A stretch of DNA of 59,052 bases, taken from Chthoniobacteraceae bacterium. GTDB taxonomy: Bacteria > Verrucomicrobiota > Verrucomicrobiia > Chthoniobacterales > Chthoniobacteraceae. A program made the translations under genes and the position numbers. The DNA lies in the NCBI GenBank assembly GCA_947449735.1, contig CANFTB010000031.1:1-59052 (forward strand). Direction: 5' to 3'. Under the pieces are notes generated by a model. It was not told where the DNA came from. It searched no databases and saw only the letters and a list, made by a program, of their open reading frames with translations. Below, piece by piece: positions 52,768 to 59,052 of the stretch (position 1 is the stretch's first letter; each line of letters starts with the position of its first letter).

Positions 52768-54501
52768 ATGGAACTGAGCCCCGATCAAAAGCTGGCAGGC
52801 ATCCTCGCGCCCCTCTTTGCGCTCCGGGGGGCAAACGACCTCGGAGTTGGCGACGTCGGGGCGCTCCGCGACCTGATCGACTGGGCGGCGGGTGTCGGCT
52901 TGCGTGTGGTTCAGTTGCTGCCGGTGAACGAAACGGGCAACGATCATTCCCCCTACAACGCCATTTCATCGGTGGCGCTGGATCCCCTGACGATTGAGCT
53001 CACGCCCGAGGCGTTGCCCGAGCTGACGTCCGAGATGATTGCCTCAGAGAAGGACCGTTTTTACCTCCGGCGGGTTTACGAGGGCCCAGTGTATTACAAG
53101 ATCGTGAAGCCCATGAAGCGGGCGATTTTACGCAGGGCCTTCGAACGCTTTCTGAAGGACTCAGAAAAGAAGAAAACGACCAGAACCAAAGAGTTCGAGG
53201 CGTGGGTTTCGGCGCAGGATTCGTGGCTGCCAGGCTTCGCGTTGTTCAGGGTGCTCATGGCTGAGAACGGTACAGAGCGCTGGGACCAGTGGCCCCTTGA
53301 GCAGCGGACTTTGAAGACGGCGCTTGCGTGGATCGAAGGCCAGCCGGAGCCCGTCCGCGCGCGTTGGGCGGAAATGCAACGCGAAGTGATGTACGTGCAG
53401 TGGGTTGCTTGGACTCAATGGGAGCGGGTGAAGGCCTACGCCGAGTCAAGAGGGGTCGCCCTGATGGGGGATATCCCCTTCGGCGTGAGCCTTTACAGCG
53501 CCGACTTTTTCTGCGAACCCGGCATTTTTGATTCCGGGTGGAGCGGGGGGGCGCCGCCTGAGCCGGCGTTTCAGGGCGATCTGTTCACGGAAAGATGGGG
53601 GCAGAACTGGGGTGTGCCGCTTTACCGCTGGGATGAACTTTACAAGACGAACCTCCATTGGTGGCGCCAGCGCGTCCGAAAGGTCCGGGAGGTGTTCCAC
53701 GTGTTTCGCATCGACCACGTCCTCGGCTTTTACCGCATCTACGCCTTCCCCTGGCGCCCTGAGCGCAACGCGGAGTTCGCCCCGCTTGACGCGGAAACCG
53801 CCAGGCGACTCGCTGGCGGCGACTTGCCGCGGTTCAAACCGAACGCTGACGACACGGACCCCCACAAGCAGGCTAACAGGGCGCATGGCGAGGCGCTGCT
53901 GCGCCAGTTGGTTGAGGAGACAGGCCGATTCCGCCTCATGGGAGAGGATCTTGGTACGGTGCCGGACTACGTTCGCCCGAGTTTGGAATCACTGCACATC
54001 GCGGGCTTCAAGGTGCCGATGTGGGAGAAGGAGTGGGACACGAGCCTCACGCCGGGAAGCGCTTACAACCGACTCTCCGTGGCCACATATGCCACCCACG
54101 ACCATGATCCCCTGCGGGTGATGTGGGACCGCTGGATGCGCTTGATCGCGCGCGGTGACTCCGGGCGTGAAGAGGATGCCCGCGCGCGGGACCATGCCTG
54201 GTGGGAGGTGAGGCGTCTGGCCGGCTGGGCGGGCTTTGAAGTGCCACGTATTCTTGAGTTTGAGCGGGTTCATGAGCTGCTTCTGCGGGGCATTCTGCGT
54301 TGCAACTCTTGGATGACCATCTTCATGGTGACGGATCTTTTCGGCACTGCTCAGAGGTTCAACGTGCCCGGGGCCGTTGCAGATTCGAACTGGAGCGAGC
54401 GCATTCCCGCCCCGGTCAGGGAATGGGAGCGGGAAGAGTCGCTGTCTTCTCTAATGGGGCGATTGAAGGGAGCTTTCGGCCGCCCGGAAGGGGCTTCTTG
54501 A
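52768..54501 (+). CDS. malQ: 4-alpha-glucanotransferase (amylomaltase, GH77)
   Basis: Transfers alpha-1,4-glucan segments in maltodextrin and glycogen turnover. It is 577 residues. The GH77 active-site pieces are visible: the nucleophile Asp in FRIDHVLGFYRIYAFPW, the acid/base Glu in FRLMGEDLGTVPDYV and the third acid in ATYATHDHDPLRVMW. It also has MGDIPFGVSLYSADFF and WRQRVRKVREVFHVFRID. The N-terminus (SPDQKLAGILAPLFALRG) is normal. It is followed, 247 bp later and on the same strand, by glgP. Confidence 0.92.
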   Translation: MELSPDQKLAGILAPLFALRGANDLGVGDVGALRDLIDWAAGVGLRVVQLLPVNETGNDHSPYNAISSVALDPLTIELTPEALPELTSEMIASEKDRFYLRRVYEGPVYYKIVKPMKRAILRRAFERFLKDSEKKKTTRTKEFEAWVSAQDSWLPGFALFRVLMAENGTERWDQWPLEQRTLKTALAWIEGQPEPVRARWAEMQREVMYVQWVAWTQWERVKAYAESRGVALMGDIPFGVSLYSADFFCEPGIFDSGWSGGAPPEPAFQGDLFTERWGQNWGVPLYRWDELYKTNLHWWRQRVRKVREVFHVFRIDHVLGFYRIYAFPWRPERNAEFAPLDAETARRLAGGDLPRFKPNADDTDPHKQANRAHGEALLRQLVEETGRFRLMGEDLGTVPDYVRPSLESLHIAGFKVPMWEKEWDTSLTPGSAYNRLSVATYATHDHDPLRVMWDRWMRLIARGDSGREEDARARDHAWWEVRRLAGWAGFEVPRILEFERVHELLLRGILRCNSWMTIFMVTDLFGTAQRFNVPGAVADSNWSERIPAPVREWEREESLSSLMGRLKGAFGRPEGAS

Positions 54502-54748
54502 CTCTATTAAGACACTCATTTGAAGGCTTTAAAAGGTGTTTCCCCACAGGGGGCGGCTCTGGTTTCTTAGACTCGATCTGGGTCCGAGGCGCGATGACTG
54601 ACGGGGGGGCGTAATTTTTTGGCAGGAGTGTTGCGGGGTGAGCTCTTGTCAAAGTGTCGACCTCTCATTTTATGCGCTTGAGTGGGCGTGGCAGATGGTT
54701 AGCATCCTGCCGCCTCCCCGGGGCGCAAATGTAACCGAAAGGAAACGA

Positions 54749-57313
54749 ATGCAGCCGATCCATACTTTCAACGTCGTCCCGAAACTTCCAGAGGTCCTTG
54801 AGCCCCTGCGTGAAATCGCCCTGAACCTTTGGTGGACCTGGCAGCCCGACGCCAGAAAGCTCTTCCGCCACCTGGACCCGGTGCTCTGGCATAAGACCAA
54901 CCACAGCCCGCTGCGCATGCTCCAGTTGTGCCGGCAGGCGCGGTTGAAGGAGATCGCTGCAGACGAGGATTTCAAACGGGATATGAAGGTCGTGTCTGGG
55001 AAGCTTCATGCCTACATGAAGCGCTCGGACACCTGGGGCAAGCTGCGTAGCGAGTCCACTCCCTTGAAGGGCCCTGTGGCCTATTTTTCTGCGGAGTTTG
55101 GCTTCCACGAATCGGTTCCAAACTACTCCGGCGGCCTGGGCATCCTGTCCGGGGATCATTGTAAGTCCGCGAGTGATCTGGATATCCCATTCATTGCGTT
55201 CACGTTGCTTTACAGGCACGGGTACTTTCGCCAGCAGATTGGCAAGGACGGCTGGCAGGAGAGTGTGCAGTTGAACCAGAACTTCTCCCACTTGCCGCTG
55301 ATCGAGGTTCTCGATTCGGAGGGGAAGCCGTTGTTTGTTCATGTGACGATCCTTGGCGAGTCCGTCCATGTGAAGGTTTGGAAGCTGCAGATCGGCAGGA
55401 TCGCGCTCTACCTTCTAGACACGGACATTCCCGAAAATTCGGATGAGCACCGGCTGATCACGGCACAATTGTACGGGGGCGACCTGGAGATGCGCATCCG
55501 GCAGGAAATCGTGCTCGGAATCGGGGGAGTGCATGCGCTGCACGCGATGAAGATTGTGCCGTCGGTCTTCCACATGAACGAGGGTCACTCCGCGTTCCTG
55601 TCGCTGGAGCTGATCCGGCGCCAAGTGGCCGACAAGGGGCTGGATTTTTATTCCGCGCTGCAGGTGGTGGCTGCTGGAAACATCTTCACGACGCACACTC
55701 CGGTTCCGGCGGGTAACGACGCCTTCCCCTTGGCGTTAATGGACAAGTATTTCGGGGACTACCCAGCCAAGGTGGGAATTGACTTCGACAAGTTCGTCGG
55801 GTTCGGCCAGACGCGCAAAAATCCGGCGGACCCGTTTTCGATGACGATCCTGGCCCTTCGCACGAGCCGCCATGCGAACGGCGTCAGCGAACTGCACGGG
55901 CGCGTCTCGCAGGGACTGTGGACGGACGTTTGGGACGGCGTGCCGACCCAGGAGGTTCCGATCACGAGCGTCACCAATGGCGTGCACACGCGCACGTGGA
56001 TGGCTCCCGAGTTTGCCGCGCTGTACGACCGTTACCTGCCGGGGTGGGAGGAACACCTCGTGGACGTAGATTTTTGGAGGGGCGTCTATGACATTCCCGA
56101 CGAGGAGATTTGGAGCACCCACCAGACCCTGAAACACAGGTTGATCGAGTTTGTCCACGAGCGTGTGGGCTCGCAGCGCAAGCGCCTCGGCGAGTCGCCC
56201 GAGCAGCTGCGCGCGGCCAACCGGTTGCTGAACCCGGATGTACTGACCATCGGTTTTGCCAGGCGTTTCGCGACCTACAAGAGGGCGACTCTTCTGTTCT
56301 CCGATCCGGAGCGCCTGAAGCGTCTGATGAACAACGCGGAGCGGCCGGTTCAGTTTGTTTTCGCTGGCAAGGCGCATCCCAAGGATGAACCGGGCAAAAG
56401 GTTTATCCAGGAGGTGTATAAGTTCAGCCGGATGCCCGAGTTTGCCAACCGCATCGTTTTTCTGGAGGATTACGATACCTATGTGGGCCGCCGCATGTAT
56501 CAGGGCGTCGATCTCTGGCTGAACAACCCGTTGCGTCCCCTGGAGGCAAGCGGAACAAGCGGGATGAAGCTCCCGCCCAACGGCGGTCTGAACTTGTCCG
56601 TTCTTGATGGTTGGTGGTGTGAGGCTTATGCCCAAAATCGGAAAACGGGTTGGGCCATCGGCGAAGAGATCGAGGACGGGTCGACCGAGTTTCAGAACGA
56701 GGTGGACGTGGCCAGCCTATTCCACATTCTCGAGACGCAAGTCGTTCCTCTGTACTATGCGAAGCCCGACGGCCGGCTGCCGCTGGCGTGGCTGCAGTTG
56801 ATGCGCGAATCGATCCGCTCAATTACTCCAGTCTTCAATACGGACAGGATGGTAAGTGAGTACACCGAACGTCTTTACGAGCCTGCGGCGAGGGCGAATG
56901 CCGTGCTTGCCGCGAAAAACGGAGCAAAGGCGCGTATTCTCTCCGAGTGGAAGGATTCTATTCGAGCTGCCTGGCCCGCGGTGCGGGTGGATGTGGTGGA
57001 GGTGGAGCGCGCTGGGGGCAGCGTGCAGGTGGGCGATAGTCTTCCGGTGCGCGCGACGGTGCATCTCGGGTCGCTTGGGCCCGAAAATGTCACTGTCCAA
57101 GCGTATTATGGGGAGGAATTCAACGCGCAGATCCTGTCCCCGTCTACGACGGGTCTTGAGCTTGCCGCGAAGCTCGACGGAGGCGCGTATCTTTACCGGG
57201 GGACTGTGGCCGCGGCCGACAGCGGGTCCTACGGGTTGAGCGTCCGGATTATTCCAACCCATCCGAATCTCACCCAGGCCCACGAGCTCAGGTTGATCAG
57301 CTGGGCTAAGTAG
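54749..57313 (+). CDS. glgP: alpha-glucan (glycogen/maltodextrin) phosphorylase, GT35
   Basis: Releases glucose-1-phosphate from alpha-glucans using pyridoxal phosphate. It is 854 residues. An N-terminal DUF3417-type helical domain (LREIALNLWWTWQPDARKLF) is typical of the short type-2 glucan phosphorylases. It is followed by YFSAEFGFHESVPNYSGGLG and the PLP lysine in RPLEASGTSGMKLPPNGG. The C-terminal beta part (QVGDSLPVRATVHLGSLGPE) belongs to the same family. The frame opens at 54638, but the ATG at 54749 (MQPIHTFNVVPKLPEV) has the typical start. With malQ it forms a degradation pair; the 247-bp gap between them holds no recognisable gene. Confidence 0.93.
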   Translation: MQPIHTFNVVPKLPEVLEPLREIALNLWWTWQPDARKLFRHLDPVLWHKTNHSPLRMLQLCRQARLKEIAADEDFKRDMKVVSGKLHAYMKRSDTWGKLRSESTPLKGPVAYFSAEFGFHESVPNYSGGLGILSGDHCKSASDLDIPFIAFTLLYRHGYFRQQIGKDGWQESVQLNQNFSHLPLIEVLDSEGKPLFVHVTILGESVHVKVWKLQIGRIALYLLDTDIPENSDEHRLITAQLYGGDLEMRIRQEIVLGIGGVHALHAMKIVPSVFHMNEGHSAFLSLELIRRQVADKGLDFYSALQVVAAGNIFTTHTPVPAGNDAFPLALMDKYFGDYPAKVGIDFDKFVGFGQTRKNPADPFSMTILALRTSRHANGVSELHGRVSQGLWTDVWDGVPTQEVPITSVTNGVHTRTWMAPEFAALYDRYLPGWEEHLVDVDFWRGVYDIPDEEIWSTHQTLKHRLIEFVHERVGSQRKRLGESPEQLRAANRLLNPDVLTIGFARRFATYKRATLLFSDPERLKRLMNNAERPVQFVFAGKAHPKDEPGKRFIQEVYKFSRMPEFANRIVFLEDYDTYVGRRMYQGVDLWLNNPLRPLEASGTSGMKLPPNGGLNLSVLDGWWCEAYAQNRKTGWAIGEEIEDGSTEFQNEVDVASLFHILETQVVPLYYAKPDGRLPLAWLQLMRESIRSITPVFNTDRMVSEYTERLYEPAARANAVLAAKNGAKARILSEWKDSIRAAWPAVRVDVVEVERAGGSVQVGDSLPVRATVHLGSLGPENVTVQAYYGEEFNAQILSPSTTGLELAAKLDGGAYLYRGTVAAADSGSYGLSVRIIPTHPNLTQAHELRLISWAK

Positions 57314-57394
57314 AGCTTAACTCCAAGGGGAGTTATATATTAGGGGGCTTTTTGCCCTGGAGGTTTTTTGTCGGAAGAGTAGGTGGTATCGAGA

Positions 57395-57418
57395 GGGGTT
57401 AAATTTTTATTTAATCCC
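57395..57418. promoter_or_regulatory. A/T-rich inverted repeat upstream of the OmpH-like gene
   Basis: GGGGTTAAAT (57395-57404), TTTT, ATTTAATCCC (57409-57418): arms match at nine of ten positions. It lies 56 bp before the OmpH-like ATG. It could be an operator or a structured leader; nothing identifies a binding protein. A smaller AACTCC/GGAGTT hairpin after glgP (57319-57334) may mark the end of that gene. Confidence 0.35.
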
Positions 57419-57473
57419 GCTTGATCCGAAAGCTCACTCCGCCGATACATCAACCTTGTTGACGTTATCTTTT

Positions 57474-58085
57474 ATGAAACTGAACCGTATTGTTCCCCTC
57501 CTCGCATTGACCGTCGGTACCTTTTCCTTCTCTAATTCGGCCCAGGCTGAAATTAAAGTTGGAACCATCGACATGAAACTGGTGTTCGATAGCTATTCGA
57601 AGACCAAGGATGCCGAGGCCAAGATTAACCAGTCGCGTGAGCAGGCTAAGAAAGAACTTGATGAGCGCCTTGCGGTGTTCACCAAGGCTCAGGAAGAAGC
57701 CCGCAAGCTGAATGACGAGGCCAACAAGCCCGAACTCACCGAGAAGGCCAAGGCTGAAAAGGCCAAGATTCTCAATGAGAAGTTGCAGGCTCTTGGAACC
57801 CTCCAGCGTGAAGTCCAGGAGTTCCAGCAGACTCGCGAGCGCCAGCTCTCCGAACAGTCTGTGCGTTCCCGGAATACTCTTTTGGAAGACATCAACAAGG
57901 TCATTGCCGACAAGGTGAAGGCTGCCGGTTACGACCTCGTGATCGACAAGTCCGGCCAGTCTTTGAACGCCGTCGGCGTGTTGATCTACGCCAAGGATTC
58001 GTTTGATTTCACTGCTGAGATCGTAGCTGAAATTAACAAGGCGGCCAAGCCTGAAGCCAAGCCCGCTCCAGCTGCCAAGAAGTAA
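57474..58085 (+). CDS. OmpH/Skp-like periplasmic chaperone
   Basis: A 203-residue exported protein: signal peptide 1-25 (MKLNRIVPLLALTVGTFSFS, cleavage near AQA), then IKVGTIDMKLVFDSYSKTKD, the OmpH family opening. A long Lys/Glu-rich coiled coil follows (about 45-150), then a conserved end (GYDLVIDKSGQSLNAVGVLI). Skp-type trimers hold unfolded outer-membrane proteins. Here it stands alone, not next to bamA or lpxD. The ATG at 57474 is used. A strong terminator follows. Confidence 0.9.
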   Translation: MKLNRIVPLLALTVGTFSFSNSAQAEIKVGTIDMKLVFDSYSKTKDAEAKINQSREQAKKELDERLAVFTKAQEEARKLNDEANKPELTEKAKAEKAKILNEKLQALGTLQREVQEFQQTRERQLSEQSVRSRNTLLEDINKVIADKVKAAGYDLVIDKSGQSLNAVGVLIYAKDSFDFTAEIVAEINKAAKPEAKPAPAAKK

Positions 58086-58112
58086 CCATTGCAGTTAGCA
58101 AAAATTCAACAG

Positions 58113-58143
58113 CCGGCCGCCCTTAAAGGCGGCCGGTTTTTTT
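58113..58143 (+). terminator. strong intrinsic terminator after the OmpH-like gene
   Basis: CCGGCCGCC (58113-58121), a 6-nt loop, GGCGGCCGG (58128-58136), then seven T (58137-58143). It is a perfect 9-bp GC stem 27 bp past the stop codon. The roughly 360 bp from here to 58504 contain no gene I can support. Confidence 0.92.
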
Positions 58144-58504
58144 GTTTGTGTCCCCGGCAGTGTGTATCCCCTTTGGGATTCAAGTCCCGAATGCACACGG
58201 TAAGCGTAAGTATCTGACGGACGGGCAGGGCGTCCTCCGCGAGGCGGATTTTGAATGAAGCCGCAGGCAAAACTGTACCGCAAAGAACCTTTTTTCAACG
58301 GTAGCCCGAATTTCCTTTAAGGTTTGGGCTGCACGCGAGTGGCAAAGTGAGCGATCTCACCGGTGCCTCATTGCAAGAGCTTTTGCGGTTCGTTGTTGTT
58401 TTTGCTTACGTGAATGACCGCCAGAAATGGACGAAGCCTGGTTTGGAGGGGAAAAAGTTAGGGTTCGTTGGCGCGAGTCCAGTGTCGGAGTGTCGGAGTG
58501 TTTG

Positions 58505-58930
58505 TCACCGGGGAGGCGGAGGGAGTTTGCCGGGAGGGAACGGCCCTGGGGGCCCGTGTGGTGGCGGTCCCGGGGGCCTTCCTCCGGGCCGGCCTGATGC
58601 CCCAGGTGGACCTTTCGAAAAACTGGCGTCCGGTGTTCCTCTCCACATTCTCGGCACAAATGGAAAGCTTCGGGTGATGCAATAGTAGTACGTGCCTTCC
58701 GGGTACTCGGGGGTGATGCCGGTGCGGCCATTGCATTCATCAAGGTCTCCCGAGCCGGGGACGAATTCGAAGTCCTGGGCGAACCGGCCGTCATAGGCGC
58801 CGCCAGGTCCCGAGGAACTGCCGGGGCGCTCCCCTTTTCGCAGGGCGTAGCTGGTCTTCATCACGCGCAGGGCGCTTTTGAGATCCCGGGCGGCGGAATG
58901 GGCGTGGCGTGCCCCCGGTTTTTGATCCAC
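58505..58930 (-). pseudogene. 5'-truncated YHYH-domain protein gene
   Basis: The open frame (141 codons from a GTG) encodes the C-terminal half of a YHYH-domain protein: KSALRVMKTSYALRKGERPG, GAYDGRFAQDFEFVPGSGDL, DECNGRTGITPEYPEGTYYY and RSFPFVPRMWRGTPD, then a Pro/Gly-rich tail to the stop at 58505. The family's N-terminal half and signal peptide are missing. A TAA lies two codons upstream of the GTG, the other frames show no YHYH text, and a palindromic repeat begins about 60 bp away. It is most likely a remnant, though a frameshift cannot be excluded. YHYH proteins are secreted and of unknown function. Confidence 0.65.
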
Positions 58931-58993
58931 TCGTTATGAGAGTTTTGGGTTAGTTTTGGATCCTTTGTTCTTGGTTTGTTGTTTGGGGGATGG

Positions 58994-59046
58994 AGCGCAG
59001 CCTTCCGGCTGCTGGAGCGTAGCGGAAGCGGCCGCAAGGCTGCGCT
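58994..59046. repeat. REP-like palindromic element at the window end
   Basis: GCGCAGCCTT (58994-59003) and AAGGCTGCGC (59037-59046) are exact inverted copies. Between them smaller inverted pieces (CCGGC, GCGGCCGC, GGAGCGTAGCGG) give a clover-like fold. It lies beside the broken YHYH gene. The size and GC-rich arms resemble bacterial REP elements, but no other copy is in this window to prove it. Confidence 0.5.
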
Positions 59047-59052
59047 GCGCAA

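Noticed and set aside
58095..58298. A 67-codon minus-strand frame downstream of the OmpH-like gene
   Set aside because: It spans the strong terminator hairpin and has no protein-like features.
58347..58685. Gly/Pro-rich plus-strand frame at the right end
   Set aside because: It is the complement of the Pro-rich tail of the YHYH fragment.

Overview
The window is GC-rich chromosomal DNA that reads as a member of the Verrucomicrobiota (PVC group). Three things point there. There is a complete five-gene cluster resembling the Akkermansia Amuc_1098-Amuc_1102 pilus-like system. There are two gene pairs of the Planctomycetes/Verrucomicrobia type (PSCyt1-DUF1549-DUF1553 cytochrome-like protein plus DUF1501 Tat protein). 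Several informational proteins carry unusual family variants: an EF-P with Asn at the loop tip and an IF-2 with an altered G4 motif. No tRNA, rRNA, CRISPR array, integrase or transposase was recognised, so most of the window looks like core genome; only the last ~0.5 kb (truncated YHYH gene and palindromic repeat) looks disturbed.

Layout. From about 0.15 to 27.0 kb every gene is on the minus strand. In transcription order: MidA-like methyltransferase; UDP-glucuronate decarboxylase; the pilus-like cluster (Amuc_1102-like, PilM-PilN fusion, Amuc_1100-like, Amuc_1099-like, secretin); coaE-rho-rnd; a hairpin plus U-tract that looks like an attenuator; nusA-infB-rbfA-nrnA-truB-ribF; a Gfo/Idh oxidoreductase; a Cys-less rhodanese with a MauE-like membrane protein; a Tat-exported Mn-type superoxide dismutase; a UbiA-type prenyltransferase; nadE; and an ADP-ribosylglycohydrolase. 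At 27.02/27.05 kb the polarity flips. From there to 45.6 kb all genes are on the plus strand: dusB, efp, a membrane M50-like metalloprotease candidate, mreB-mreC-mreD-mrdA-rng (cell shape and RNA processing), lgt, prs, rplY(ctc), pth, rpsF, ssb, then the first PSCyt/DUF1501 pair. After this orientation is mixed: gluQRS (-), an orphan NarL-type response regulator (+), the second PSCyt/DUF1501 pair preceded by a Nudix-like gene (-), then malQ, glgP and an OmpH/Skp-like chaperone (+). The window ends in a 5'-truncated YHYH-domain gene (-) and a palindromic repeat.

How the genes work together. The pilus-like genes form an almost gapless block (ATGA overlaps) whose order mirrors pilM-pilN-pilO-pilP-pilQ of type IV pili: a cytoplasmic actin-like PilM domain fused to a PilN-like membrane domain, a PilO-like bitopic protein (Amuc_1100-like), a bitopic protein in the PilP position with a calcium-binding-type repeat, and an outer-membrane secretin. 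No pilin, motor ATPase or prepilin peptidase lies in the window. The nusA-to-ribF block is the conserved translation/transcription operon. malQ and glgP supply glycogen/maltodextrin breakdown. The two PSCyt/DUF1501 pairs encode exported proteins of unproven function with CxxCH haem motifs. All functional calls rest on reading motifs and family resemblance; no searches were run.
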